Part shown: piece by piece, positions 18,234 through 28,170 of the stretch
Position numbering within the stretch: the first letter of the stretch is position 1
Layout: each line of letters starts with the position of its first letter
NCBI GenBank assembly: GCA_964498585.1
Contig: CAZCHH010000001.1
Location: 1-64,000, forward strand
Length of the DNA stretch: 64,000 bases
Source: JAAYJM01 sp964498585
GTDB lineage: Bacteria; Bacteroidota; Ignavibacteria; Kapaibacteriales; UBA2268
Direction: 5' to 3'
Program-made: the position numbers and the translations under genes
Notes under the pieces: model-generated
What the model was told of the DNA's origin: nothing
The model's database searches: none
The model's input: the letters and a program-made list of their open reading frames with translations, nothing else

Positions 18234-21200
18234 CTACCTAGCAATCAATACCTTGCAGCTTTCCTGATAATTTGCTCCTCTTATAATAACATTATATAAG
18301 CCGGTTGCTAATTGGTTGCTGTTGTAATTAAAATAATTAAATCCAGAATTAGTAAAGTTTTTTGAAATTTTGTCAATTAAAATACCAGTAGATGAATAGA
18401 TTAAAATTTCATAATTTCCGACTTCAATTAAATTAAATTCCAATTTAAATGAATTGTTTGCCGGGTTAGGTAATGCTTTTACTGGAGTTTCATTTGAAAT
18501 GCCTTCTTCTAAAATTACTTTTGCAGCATAAGCAGCATCTTTTTTATAGCTTATTCTTTTTATTTCATTTCCACTGATTACATCAGTAATGTTATTAAAT
18601 TCAAAAGAAAAATTATTGTTTTCATTAACATCTCTGAATGTTATTAATTCGCCATCGCTTGCAGCTTCTTCAGTAAATTCATCTTTACCATAAATAACGA
18701 TTGCAGCTTTTCCGTTTTGCACAACAGAAGCTCCGACTAATTTCCCTTCTGAATTAAAAGCACCAATTTCTTTTCCTTCATAATTTTCATTAAAATCGAG
18801 AATAGCCACCATACTGTTATCAGTAAAAATAACTTTATTTTTCGGTTTCAGAATTTTATTTTCATCAAAAATAACTCTTCTGCTTGAATTGTTAGCCGGA
18901 TAAACCAAATCAGATGCTTCAGAAACACAAAGATTGTAAGAGCTTAGAGCTTGCATATTACCAATTGTATTAATATTATACAAAGGAACAAAAATGCCGC
19001 CATCCTGATTTTTAACAATAATTATATTATCAACAATAGAGCTAAGGGCTTCAGCAATATCCATTGGATTATCTCTCAAATAAGGTATTAGCCGCCATCC
19101 TCCGGGTAATGATATTGTTTGAAATTCTGGGGCAATTTTGTATCCTTGAATACTAACAGAAACATCATCAGTTGTATAAATCATATACCCTTGTTTAATA
19201 TTCCATTCGCCGAGAGTGTTGATATTATAAGCTGGAATGTAGGTCTGTCCTAAACTATTTTTCATAATACGAATATCGGAGCGAATGCTCGAAAGAATGC
19301 TATCGATATCAGTTGGGCGTGGCTCTAAATAAATTGAAATCATATTCCAGCCATTTGCTAAATCTAAATCCATTGATTCAGTTTCAATTAAATCAAAGAA
19401 TTCTAAATATTTAATTACTAAATTTGATTTTGTTGAAGGAAATTCACTATTTACCAAACCACCAAATTCAAATGAAGAGCCAATCGTTTTGTAAGTACCT
19501 TGGTTATATGCAACAGCACAGGTATAAAGCGGATATTGATTTTTGAAAATAGAGAAAGCTGGTGCAACTGCATTAATTCTATCAATATAAGAATTATCTC
19601 CACTATAAGGGAAAGCCATTCCTTCTGTAAAACTATTGATTTGTCCATTGATTGTGCTGATGTCGTTTCCACCATCAGAAATTCCCTGAATTTTAAACAT
19701 CTGGTGAACCGCAGTTGTTTGGTCTTCATACCAGGTGTCAGCACCCTCCATATAAAGACAATTTCCGTTATTGAGATAGTTTGCTAATCGCGCTCCTTCG
19801 CTGAGTGTCAATTCGTGGTTTTGTGGAGAAGTTCCTAAGCAAACGAAAATTGATTTATAAATATTTAAATCTGCTGGAAAAGTTGTTGAGTAAACTGCCT
19901 GTATTCCCAATGTAGAAATTGCTGAATGAATTGCAGTTCCGGAATTATTATTATTGTCTAGATCAAGCACCAGCACAGGAATTTGCCCTATTATCAAATA
20001 GAAGTTTTCTTCAAGGAAAATTTCTTCATCTTCTATAATATTGAGTGAAAAATCTGCGAAATCAGCAGTGCTTGCATCTTCTGATATTGTTATATTCCAG
20101 GTGCCGATTTTTGATGTATTTGCAGCTATTGTATCGTAATTGAAAATTTCTTCTTCAATTTCCAAAAATTCATAAACAGAGTTTAAATTCGCAACTGCAT
20201 TGCAAATATCAGATGTGCCGTTATTTTTTATTTGAATTGTAACCTGAGCAGTTTCGCCAATATCTAATTTACCATTATTATTTCCTTCTTCATCTAAAAC
20301 AGAAATTATCTCTAAATTCAAAACAGGTGAGTGAGCAATTAACTGAAAACTGCTATTCCAAATTAAGGTGTCCTGACAAACTGATTGTATATTTATTAAA
20401 ATTGGCTCCATATCCGGAACATTTTTATTTAATGTAATTTCAAAACCATCTGGCAATCCATAAATGCTGTCCGAAGCTATTGACAAATAGTTTGCAGTTC
20501 CCTCGACAAATGCAATAAATGGGCTATCGCTGCTTAAAGTAACGGAAACACTATCGGCTGGCAAAGAACCAACATTTCTTAAATTAACAGTAAGTTTTAA
20601 ATTCTCGCCATAATCTGCCTGTCCGTTGCCGTTTCCTGTTTCGCTATCGTTTATTGAAAAAGAATTAAACAGAAGGAAAGGAACATTGCTTGGAATTAGT
20701 TCAACTGTATCCACAACTGTAATTCTGTTTAAAGCAGTAATAGTAAGCAATAAATCAGTTGGCTCATCTGGAAGATTGATTAAATCCAAATTTATGAAGC
20801 CACTATTATCGGCATAGCCATAAGCAATGATTTCATTATTGCTTGAAAGGCATACGAGAGAATTTGGGGCATCAGTTGTAATTTCAAAGTTCTCCATACC
20901 AATCATAATATTCGGCAGATAGCTTGCTGCTATTTGGCTTAATGTGTCTGTTTTAACCTGAAGAGATGGGTCGCCGAAAATATGCCATGTCTTATACATA
21001 TTGGCACCGTCAGTTCCATAAGCATCTATCATACCGCAAGAACTATTATACCACAGTCCGGCAATAGAACTCATTTCTTCATCAACGAATAAATCAATGT
21101 ATTCGTCTTGTCCGCGCATTGGAGGAGCCCAGGACTGGTTTATAGAAGAAGCATACATAGCAACAGCACCAGTGGGATTGCCATTACTGTTGTTTGTAGC

Positions 21201-22673
21201 GCGAAGCCATGCTTCAGCAAAACAGGTAGTATTGGCAAATTGGCCGTTTACGCAAGCAACTGAATGAATATAAGGAAGCTTCCAATCGTTAGTAAGTGCG
21301 TTCACATTTGAATTTGAATAGCCGGTTGTAACCCAGGTAGTTGCCGAGCCATGACCACAATAGCATATTTCACTTCTGCCATAATTTACGTTATTTGTAA
21401 TCATAGTAGCATTGCCACCGTTATTTGCATAAACCTGGTCAACTGTTGAGTAAGTATAGTCAAGAAGTTTATTTCGGATTATGTCCATATGCACCCAGTC
21501 AGCTTCACCATTATCTCCAATGCCTGCACCTTCTGAAGATGCAATTCCCATACCTTTTTTCAGCCAGTCGCCACTTACCAAATCGCGTTCATAGTGAACT
21601 GTCTTTGTAACCTGAGTTTGCACCTGAGTTACATTTTCAGCAGAAAAACGTCCAACAAAAATATCTGGATAATTATCATTTCCTTCGAGCAAAGCGTAGC
21701 TTGGGTCTGAAGAACCGCCTGCTGCTGAAGGAGTTGCAATCTGAGTTCCATCACCAATTAACAAAATAAATGCTAAACCATCATTTAAATTATATTCCGT
21801 TTGAATATAATTCTTTATTGCAGTAGTATTGTTTCCGATAGTTGAAACATTTACAATTGTTGTAGGAATACCCTTTTGATTTTTCCAGTTTACAAATGGC
21901 TGCATTGCTTCCATAAAAGGACCATGGGAAATTACTATCATTCTGCCTTGTTCTTCAACTGGAGTATAGCGGGTGTGGGTAGCAAAGAAATTGATGAAGT
22001 GATTTTTATATATGCCTTTAAACTGAGTATTTATTATTGTAGAGTTTTCATTCCTGTTTTTTTGATTCAATCCTCCAGTTTGATTTAAAACGCTTACTTC
22101 TACTGTCATATCGTAGTAAACACGTAAAACTTTTGTAACGGGATTATATTGGAAAGGATATGTTAAAATTGTTTGCCCGCGATAATCTTTCAAAATATAT
22201 GGCTCTCTCATATCAGTTAGAATTTCGGGGTAAAATCTATCAACTTCATAAATACTTCCCCAACGGTAAGGAACTGTGTTTGGGTCTATATCACGTGTTA
22301 AATTTCCTTTTGACGGTGCAATCGTTATGTTTGGATAATCTCTAAAAGACGATGAAAGCACGTTGATTTGCATTTCTGCTTCGTCTGGTATTATTATTGA
22401 AGCGTCAAGTTTAGCTAAATCCGGGGCACCCTCTTCCAATATTTGTGAAGCCATATCTACTGTTGCAATTGACGCTTCACCATTCGGGGTTTGAACAGTA
22501 TTTAGATAAAATCCGGATAAGTTAAAATTTACTATTGTAGTTTGGATATTTGATGAAACCGCATTAATGCTTGGTTTTGTTGGAGCTTCTAATGTGATTG
22601 GAATCCAGTCAGCAAATAAATTAAATGATAAACTAATTAGTGTGCTAATCGTCAGTAATAAATATTTCTTCAT
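18234..22673 (-). CDS. Gingipain-like (C25) cysteine protease, T9SS cargo
   Basis: Predicted 1479-aa exported protease with a signal peptide at about residues 1-21. A C25-type propeptide region (about 25-240, ending near VYYDMTVEVSV) precedes the catalytic domain. The catalytic His is in CYCGHGSATTW (about residue 443) and the nucleophile Cys in SVACVNGQF (about 474), as in gingipains. The end of the catalytic domain carries the family motif IFGDPSLQV. Ig-like and CARDB-like repeats follow at about 620-900, then a segment at about 910-1090 resembling a glutamine-amidotransferase-like or flavodoxin-type fold. A tail shared with the giant beta-helix protein has NGWN-type repeats at about 1109 and 1194. 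A T9SS type A sorting domain starts near residue 1399 (LPNPANNSF). It probably degrades external protein. Substrate preference cannot be read from the sequence. Confidence 0.9.
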   Translation of the reverse strand: MKKYLLLTISTLISLSFNLFADWIPITLEAPTKPSINAVSSNIQTTIVNFNLSGFYLNTVQTPNGEASIATVDMASQILEEGAPDLAKLDASIIIPDEAEMQINVLSSSFRDYPNITIAPSKGNLTRDIDPNTVPYRWGSIYEVDRFYPEILTDMREPYILKDYRGQTILTYPFQYNPVTKVLRVYYDMTVEVSVLNQTGGLNQKNRNENSTIINTQFKGIYKNHFINFFATHTRYTPVEEQGRMIVISHGPFMEAMQPFVNWKNQKGIPTTIVNVSTIGNNTTAIKNYIQTEYNLNDGLAFILLIGDGTQIATPSAAGGSSDPSYALLEGNDNYPDIFVGRFSAENVTQVQTQVTKTVHYERDLVSGDWLKKGMGIASSEGAGIGDNGEADWVHMDIIRNKLLDYTYSTVDQVYANNGGNATMITNNVNYGRSEICYCGHGSATTWVTTGYSNSNVNALTNDWKLPYIHSVACVNGQFANTTCFAEAWLRATNNSNGNPTGAVAMYASSINQSWAPPMRGQDEYIDLFVDEEMSSIAGLWYNSSCGMIDAYGTDGANMYKTWHIFGDPSLQVKTDTLSQIAASYLPNIMIGMENFEITTDAPNSLVCLSSNNEIIAYGYADNSGFINLDLINLPDEPTDLLLTITALNRITVVDTVELIPSNVPFLLFNSFSINDSETGNGNGQADYGENLKLTVNLRNVGSLPADSVSVTLSSDSPFIAFVEGTANYLSIASDSIYGLPDGFEITLNKNVPDMEPILINIQSVCQDTLIWNSSFQLIAHSPVLNLEIISVLDEEGNNNGKLDIGETAQVTIQIKNNGTSDICNAVANLNSVYEFLEIEEEIFNYDTIAANTSKIGTWNITISEDASTADFADFSLNIIEDEEIFLEENFYLIIGQIPVLVLDLDNNNNSGTAIHSAISTLGIQAVYSTTFPADLNIYKSIFVCLGTSPQNHELTLSEGARLANYLNNGNCLYMEGADTWYEDQTTAVHQMFKIQGISDGGNDISTINGQINSFTEGMAFPYSGDNSYIDRINAVAPAFSIFKNQYPLYTCAVAYNQGTYKTIGSSFEFGGLVNSEFPSTKSNLVIKYLEFFDLIETESMDLDLANGWNMISIYLEPRPTDIDSILSSIRSDIRIMKNSLGQTYIPAYNINTLGEWNIKQGYMIYTTDDVSVSIQGYKIAPEFQTISLPGGWRLIPYLRDNPMDIAEALSSIVDNIIIVKNQDGGIFVPLYNINTIGNMQALSSYNLCVSEASDLVYPANNSSRRVIFDENKILKPKNKVIFTDNSMVAILDFNENYEGKEIGAFNSEGKLVGASVVQNGKAAIVIYGKDEFTEEAASDGELITFRDVNENNNFSFEFNNITDVISGNEIKRISYKKDAAYAAKVILEEGISNETPVKALPNPANNSFKLEFNLIEVGNYEILIYSSTGILIDKISKNFTNSGFNYFNYNSNQLATGLYNVIIRGANYQESCKVLIAR

Positions 22674-22772
22674 TTTTTTACCTATTATTTATTTTAAATC
22701 ATCAATTTCTAAAATTCAATTTAAAAAATTATTCCAAATAATTTACAAAAATTTCTATCAATATTAATCAAT

Positions 22773-22799
22773 ATGTTTCACTTCGTTCAAGAAATGACA
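22773..22799. repeat. Half arm of the TCATTCTGAACGAAGTG repeat family
   Basis: GTTTCACTTCGTTCAAGAAATGACA is a solo right arm of the ~80-bp palindromic family. It fills the spacer between the manC-type stop and the protease gene start and touches the stop codon of the former. Confidence 0.5.
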
Positions 22800-23927
22800 T
22801 TAAACCCACTTGTTTCTATTACTATTTCTAAGTTCTACTACACAGCGTTTTACTTCCTGCACCCTGTCCTTTGGGCATACGAGAACTGCGTCATCAGTCA
22901 AAACTACCACTAAATCTTTTACTCCAAGCGCAGCCAATACAATGTTGTTATCTTTTGAAGTGTTGATTAGCACTGAATTTTGCGTATCAATTGCAATGTT
23001 GTTTCCTTTGCTTAAATTATTGCTATTGTCGCTTGGAAGCACCCGACTAAGAGAATCCCATGAGCCGACATCGTCCCAGTTGAAAATTGCCTTTGCAATT
23101 ACAACATTTTGAGCTTTTTCCATTAATCCATAATCAATAGAAATATCCGGGAAAGCTTCAAATATTGGAGCAATGCTTTCGAGAGAATCCTGTAATGCAA
23201 CGTTTGTTTTATTTTTGTAATGCTCTGCAATTTCGGGTATTTTGCTTCCGACCTCAAAAAGATGTTCGGTTAGTTGATTAATAAAAGTGTCCAGCCGCCA
23301 GAAAAACATTCCGCTATTCCAAAGGTATTTCCCACTTTCAAGAAATTCTATTGCTTTTTCGTAATTTGGCTTTTCGCAAAATCGGACAATGTTTTGAATT
23401 TCAACTTCTTCATTTTCGTAATCGAATGGTTTTGGTAATTCAATATAGCCGTAGCCGGTTTCTGGACGTTGTGGTTTTATTCCAATAATTGCTATTTTTT
23501 CATTCCTTTCAACATAATCTAAAGTAGAAGTAATTGTTTGCTGAAAATTAGAAGTCGGCGAAATCAAATGGTCAGCTGTGAGAACGGATATAGAAATTTC
23601 AGATGGTTTAAAAATATTTTCGTATTTAGCAGCAATGAACGCAGCAGCAAGAGCAAGACAAGGTGCTGTATTGCGTTTTGCCGGTTCTGCAATTACATTT
23701 TCTTTTGGTAAATCTGGAAGCGTTTCCCTTATTGGTTCGAGTAGCAATTTGCTTGTTATAATAAAAATATCTTCAAGAGGTATAATATCCGTAATTCTTT
23801 CAATCGCTTCTTCGAGCATAGTTTTTTCAGAAATCAAGCTAAGAAGTTGTTTTGGTTTCCTTTGCCTGCTAAGGGGCCAGAAGCGTTCCCCAGAGCCACC
23901 TGCCATAATTACTGCTGTTCTTTTCAT
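22800..23927 (-). CDS. Mannose-1-phosphate guanylyltransferase
   Basis: Predicted 375-aa enzyme making GDP-mannose from mannose-1-phosphate and GTP, which supplies mannose, fucose or rhamnose-type sugars for glycans. The nucleotidyltransferase signature MAGGSGERFWPLSR with KPKQLL lies at residues 8-27. WNSGMFFW (about 208) and WDDVGSWDS (about 288) are typical of the family. The protein lacks the C-terminal phosphomannose-isomerase cupin domain of bifunctional ManC/AlgA, so it is the single-function form. The ATG at 23927 is preferred over an upstream TTG at 23936. It diverges from der across about 90 bp. GDP-mannose could feed surface polysaccharide or the glycosylation and anchoring of T9SS cargo, but that is inference. 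Confidence 0.9.
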   Translation of the reverse strand: MKRTAVIMAGGSGERFWPLSRQRKPKQLLSLISEKTMLEEAIERITDIIPLEDIFIITSKLLLEPIRETLPDLPKENVIAEPAKRNTAPCLALAAAFIAAKYENIFKPSEISISVLTADHLISPTSNFQQTITSTLDYVERNEKIAIIGIKPQRPETGYGYIELPKPFDYENEEVEIQNIVRFCEKPNYEKAIEFLESGKYLWNSGMFFWRLDTFINQLTEHLFEVGSKIPEIAEHYKNKTNVALQDSLESIAPIFEAFPDISIDYGLMEKAQNVVIAKAIFNWDDVGSWDSLSRVLPSDNSNNLSKGNNIAIDTQNSVLINTSKDNNIVLAALGVKDLVVVLTDDAVLVCPKDRVQEVKRCVVELRNSNRNKWV

Positions 23928-24017
23928 AATATTCAAATCTCAAATTCATCTAAAATAAAATTCAATATATCATTTTTTTTTGTTAATTTTAAATTTTTAA
24001 ATATTATTTTTTGCAAA

Positions 24018-25337
24018 ATGAATATTGTCGCAATAGTAGGAAAACCAAATGCGGGGAAGTCCACGCTTTTTAATCGAATGCTTAATCAGAAAGCAGCGAT
24101 TGTAGAATCGACTCCCGGCGTTACAAGAGATAGAATTTACGGTGAAGCTGATTGGAACGGAAAACAATTTATGCTGATTGATACGGGTGGATTAATTCCG
24201 GAAAGTTCAGATACAATAGACCTCGCAATAAAAGAGCAGGTAATGATTGCTATTGAAGAATCTGACTGCATCTTGTTTCTCTGCGATGGAAAAGGCGGAA
24301 TTACCACTACTGACGAGTATATCGCTAAAATGCTGCGTGTTTCCGGCAAACCCACCGTGCTTGTAATCAATAAATGCGATAATGTAAATCTTGATAACGA
24401 AAGCTACGAATTTTATAAATTAGGGCTTGATACACCATATCCTATTTCTGCATTGAATGGCAGAAATACAGGGGATTTCTTAGATGCTATTACTGATAAA
24501 TTATCTGACGAAGGAATGAGAGAAGTCGATACCCGCTTGAAAATTGCACTAATCGGCAGACCAAACGTAGGGAAATCTAGCATAACGAATATGTTACTCG
24601 GCGAAAACCGTTCTATCGTAACAGATATTCCCGGAACTACCCGCGATGCCATTGACTCCGTAATGAAATACTACGGCGAAGAAATGCTGTTAATTGATAC
24701 CGCCGGACTTAGAAGACGCAGTCAGGTAAAGGAAAATATAGAGATGTTCAGCACTTTGAGAACGGTTCGTGCAATAGAAAGAAGCGATGTTTCTGTCGTG
24801 GTGCTTGATGCTACACGCGGCTTGGAAGAGCAGGACAAAAAAATTATTAATCAGGTGGACGAAGCAAGAAAGGGCATAATAGTTGCTGTAAATAAGTGGG
24901 ATTTAGTAGAAAAAGACACTAAAACTGCCGATGCTTTCACAAAGAAATTCTATGAAGAACTAAAAATGTATAGCTACATTCCGATTGTTTATGTGTCAGC
25001 ACTGACTAAGCAGCGTATTACAAAAATAGTTGAAATTGCTAAAGAAATTAAAGATAGACGATGCCAGAGGGTTTCTACTGGGGAATTAAATAAAATGCTT
25101 CTTCCAGATTTTGATGCGACTCCTCCGCCATCAGTAAAAGGTAGGGATTTGCGCATTAATTATATAACTCAGGTAAAAACTGAGCCGCCACTCTTTGCTT
25201 TCTTCTGTAATCATCCGGAATTAATCCCGGATTCTTACAAAAGATTTATTGAAAACAAATTGCGTTCCTACTTCGATTTTACCGGAACACCAATTTCATT
25301 TATTTTTAGGAAAAAAAATAAAAAATTAGAAAGATGA
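24018..25337 (+). CDS. der: Ribosome biogenesis GTPase Der (EngA)
   Basis: Predicted 439-aa double-G-domain GTPase needed for 50S ribosome assembly. G domain 1 has GKPNAGKST (residues 8-16), DTGG and NKCD. G domain 2 has GRPNVGKSS (about 178), DTAGL and NKWD. A C-terminal KH-like domain (about 355-439) binds rRNA. The frame stays open upstream to 23847, but the family N-terminus (MNIVAIVGKPN) sits at the ATG at 24018, and the extension would overlap the divergent mannose-1-phosphate guanylyltransferase gene. It heads an overlapping plus-strand operon; its stop overlaps the next start (ATGA). Confidence 0.97.
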   Translation: MNIVAIVGKPNAGKSTLFNRMLNQKAAIVESTPGVTRDRIYGEADWNGKQFMLIDTGGLIPESSDTIDLAIKEQVMIAIEESDCILFLCDGKGGITTTDEYIAKMLRVSGKPTVLVINKCDNVNLDNESYEFYKLGLDTPYPISALNGRNTGDFLDAITDKLSDEGMREVDTRLKIALIGRPNVGKSSITNMLLGENRSIVTDIPGTTRDAIDSVMKYYGEEMLLIDTAGLRRRSQVKENIEMFSTLRTVRAIERSDVSVVVLDATRGLEEQDKKIINQVDEARKGIIVAVNKWDLVEKDTKTADAFTKKFYEELKMYSYIPIVYVSALTKQRITKIVEIAKEIKDRRCQRVSTGELNKMLLPDFDATPPPSVKGRDLRINYITQVKTEPPLFAFFCNHPELIPDSYKRFIENKLRSYFDFTGTPISFIFRKKNKKLER

Positions 25338-26143
25338 TTAATCAATTATTAAACGTAGCGGTTGAAGCAGCAAAATTAGCCGGAGAAGTTATCAAAAATG
25401 GCTTTGGCACAGCTTTTTCTATTTCTAATAAAGAAGGCAAAAACAATCTCGTGACCGAATACGATAAACTTTCTGAGAAAATCATTATCAATCATATAAA
25501 ATCAAAATTTCCCAATTCACTTTTTTTAGCTGAAGAAAGTGGTGGGCGCCAAAATTCAAGCATTGATGAAATAAGATGGATAATAGACCCATTAGATGGC
25601 ACTGTGAATTTCGCTCATAACCTGCCAATTTTTTCAATTAGCATAGCAGCAGAAAAAAATGGCGAATTGCTTTGTGGTGTTATTTTCAATCCGATTTTAG
25701 ATGAACTTTTTTATGCAGGCAAGGGAAAAGGTGCTTTTTTAAATGGAATTGCAATAAGGGTTTCTGAAAATGCTGATTTCGAATCATCTTTTCTTGTAAC
25801 CGGCTTTCCATACAACGTAAATGAAAATCCTTGCAACTGCATAAATCATTTTGTAAGTATAATTCAGCGGGGAATTCCGGTTCGCCGACTTGGTTCTGCT
25901 GCTCTTGACCTTGCCTACGTTGCCTGCGGACGCTTCGATGGTTTTTGGGAAATAAATCTAAATCCCTGGGATGTTGCTGCAGGCGTCATTTTGATTAGAG
26001 AGGCCGGCGGGCTTGTAACTCAATATAATGGAACGGAATACAAAATCGGCAATCAGAGTATTTTAGCAACGAATGATAAAATTCATAAAGATATAATGGA
26101 CACTTTAAGCACTTGTTCCTGTGGGATAGATTATGGAAATTGA
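25334..26143 (+). CDS. suhB: Inositol-1-monophosphatase family protein
   Basis: Predicted 269-aa metal-dependent phosphatase of the IMPase/SuhB/CysQ superfamily. The metal-binding motifs are present: EESGG (about residue 74), DPLDGTVNFAHN (about 87-98) and NPWDVAAGVILIREAGG (about 215-231). Typical substrates are myo-inositol-1-phosphate or related sugar phosphates; the family also includes PAP phosphatases, and length and motifs favour IMPase. It overlaps der by 4 bp (ATGA) and dapF by 11 bp, indicating translational coupling. Confidence 0.9.
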   Translation: MINQLLNVAVEAAKLAGEVIKNGFGTAFSISNKEGKNNLVTEYDKLSEKIIINHIKSKFPNSLFLAEESGGRQNSSIDEIRWIIDPLDGTVNFAHNLPIFSISIAAEKNGELLCGVIFNPILDELFYAGKGKGAFLNGIAIRVSENADFESSFLVTGFPYNVNENPCNCINHFVSIIQRGIPVRRLGSAALDLAYVACGRFDGFWEINLNPWDVAAGVILIREAGGLVTQYNGTEYKIGNQSILATNDKIHKDIMDTLSTCSCGIDYGN

Positions 26144-26996
26144 AGTTTTTTATATATCCGGAGCTGGCAACCTTTTTACATTTATTGATAACAGAAAATA
26201 TCAATTGGAAAAAGGTTTTTTTTTGTCTAATGCCTCAATACTTTGTGGAGTCAAAGGAAACGAGAAGAAAACTGATGGAGTGGTTTCTGTAAGTTTTTCA
26301 AATAATGCCGATTTTCAGGTTGATTTCTTCAATCCAGATGGAAGCTATGGTGCAATGTGCGGCAATGGTGCAAGGTGTGCTATTCGCTTTACTGAACGTT
26401 TTTTCAGTTTGAAAGATAAAAGTAATATATGTTTTTCGCAACTTGAAGATTTTTACTTTGGTGAAATTCTCGATAAAACAATAAAAGTATTCTTCCCTCC
26501 ACCTAAAATAGTTATCAAGGAAATTGTAATTGAAGTATTTGGGAAAAAAATTAGTTGTGGTTTCGTTGATGTTGGTTCTAAGCATATAGTAATTAATTTT
26601 GAAGAAATAAATAATTATTTTTATTTAGAAGAATTTTGTATATTTGATATAAATAAAATAGCTATTCCAGTAAGAAATATGCAACTTTTTATGCCACATG
26701 GCGTAAATGTAAATGTTTACAGAAAAATAACAGAAGGACAATTAGAACTAAGAACTTTTGAAACTGGAGTTGAAAGAGAAACAGCTGCTTGCGGAACTGG
26801 AGCAATTTCAACTGCAATTATTTCTAATTTAAAAGAAAAAACTGCGTTTCCAACAGAAATTATTCCAAAAAGCAAAAGTTCGCTATATGTAGATTTAATA
26901 AAAAATGACGATAACAAGATTAAAAAAATTTCTTTAGAAGGAGAAGCTATATTTTTAGGTACTAAAAGCATTTTTATTGATTATGAAAGAGAATAA
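26133..26996 (+). CDS. dapF: Diaminopimelate epimerase
   Basis: Predicted 287-aa enzyme that converts LL- to meso-diaminopimelate for lysine and peptidoglycan synthesis. Both catalytic cysteines are in family context: MCGNGARC (Cys about residue 72, after DGSYGA) and AACGTGA (about 219). The N-terminal FYISGAGN corresponds to the usual KMHGxGN substrate loop, with a variant lead-in. It overlaps suhB upstream by 11 bp and the amidohydrolase downstream by 14 bp. The next gene encodes an M20 amidohydrolase, a family that includes N-acetyl-diaminopimelate deacetylases, so a shared DAP pathway is possible. Confidence 0.93.
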   Translation: MEIEVFYISGAGNLFTFIDNRKYQLEKGFFLSNASILCGVKGNEKKTDGVVSVSFSNNADFQVDFFNPDGSYGAMCGNGARCAIRFTERFFSLKDKSNICFSQLEDFYFGEILDKTIKVFFPPPKIVIKEIVIEVFGKKISCGFVDVGSKHIVINFEEINNYFYLEEFCIFDINKIAIPVRNMQLFMPHGVNVNVYRKITEGQLELRTFETGVERETAACGTGAISTAIISNLKEKTAFPTEIIPKSKSSLYVDLIKNDDNKIKKISLEGEAIFLGTKSIFIDYERE

Positions 26997-28170
26997 ATTT
27001 GATTATATTTATCAGAATGCAAAAGCTATTTTCACTGAAATAGTTGAATTAAGAAGATATTTTCATCAGCATCCGGAACTTTCTCACAAAGAATTTGAAA
27101 CTACAAATTATATTTGTGATTATTTAAAGAAATTAAATATCAATTATAAAAAAATTAAAGATAATGCTGTTGTTGCTCATATCGGTAATTTAGATGGAAA
27201 GTGCATTGCATTGCGCACTGATTTAGATGCTTTGCCAATACAGGAAGAAACTGATTATTCTTTTAAATCAGAGAACAATGGAGTAATGCACGCCTGCGGA
27301 CACGATTTTCACATCGCAATGCTGCTTGGAGCTTCAAAAATACTTAAATCAATTGAAAATGAGCTTTCTGGTTGCATTAAGCTAATTTTTCAGCCATCAG
27401 AAGAAAAACTTCCAAGTGGAGCAAAAATGCTTATTGATGAAAGTGCGCTATGTAATCCAACTCCTCAAGCAGTTTTTGCCCAGCATATTATGCCACATTT
27501 GGAAACGGGCGTTATTGGAATTAGACCCGGCCCTATAATGGCTTCCGCAGATGAACTTTACTGGAATATTCACGGAAAAGGTTCGCATGCTGGGACTGCT
27601 CATTTAAGCAACAATCCTTTAATGGCAGCTGCAAATTTGATTTTAAATTTAAAAAATTCTACAAAAATTTTGCAAAATCCAGTCGAAAACAGTGTCCTTT
27701 TAATTACTACCATTAATGGTGGAAGTTCAACTAATGCTATTCCAGATAATGTAGAATTAAAAGGAACATTACGCACTTTTAACAATTTCTTCAGATTTAA
27801 TGCTCACAAAGAAATAGCTCTGAAATCCCAACTCTTATGCGACTTATTTCAAACTAAATGCGAATTGAATATTTTGGAAGGTTTCCCACCAGTGATGAAC
27901 AATAACTTTTTGACAAATTTAGTTGAAGAAATTGTTTTATCCAATCTAAGCGATAAATATTTTCGTAAAGTAGAAAAAATGATGCTTGCTGAAGATTTTG
28001 CTTTCTATTCTGAGAAATTTCCTGCTGCTTTTTGGTTCTTAGGAGTTAAACCACATGGAGCAAAAGATTTTCCATTTCTGCATAGCTCAAAATTCTGCCC
28101 AGACGAAGCTGCTATGCTTAACGGCACTTTTATGCTCGCAGCAATGGCGTATGCCTGTTTGTCAGACTAA
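26983..28170 (+). CDS. M20D family amidohydrolase (N-acyl amino acid deacylase type)
   Basis: Predicted 395-aa zinc/manganese amidohydrolase of the hippurate / IAA-amino-acid / N-acetyldiaminopimelate deacetylase group. Metal-site motifs are visible: MHACGHDFH (about residue 103), FQPSEE (about 133) and AQHIMPH (about 163). A GKGSHAGTAH segment in the lid domain and the late LHSSKF are also family features. The ATG at 26983 is preferred over a TTG two codons upstream. It overlaps dapF by 14 bp and ends the der-suhB-dapF operon; its 3' end overlaps the convergent DUF3795 gene by 4 bp. The link to dapF makes an N-acyl-DAP deacetylase plausible, but specificity is not readable. Confidence 0.87.
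   Translation: MKENKFDYIYQNAKAIFTEIVELRRYFHQHPELSHKEFETTNYICDYLKKLNINYKKIKDNAVVAHIGNLDGKCIALRTDLDALPIQEETDYSFKSENNGVMHACGHDFHIAMLLGASKILKSIENELSGCIKLIFQPSEEKLPSGAKMLIDESALCNPTPQAVFAQHIMPHLETGVIGIRPGPIMASADELYWNIHGKGSHAGTAHLSNNPLMAAANLILNLKNSTKILQNPVENSVLLITTINGGSSTNAIPDNVELKGTLRTFNNFFRFNAHKEIALKSQLLCDLFQTKCELNILEGFPPVMNNNFLTNLVEEIVLSNLSDKYFRKVEKMMLAEDFAFYSEKFPAAFWFLGVKPHGAKDFPFLHSSKFCPDEAAMLNGTFMLAAMAYACLSD

Noticed and set aside
23847..24017. N-terminal extension of Der
   Set aside because: The added residues do not resemble the family and run antisense through the divergent mannose-1-phosphate guanylyltransferase gene.
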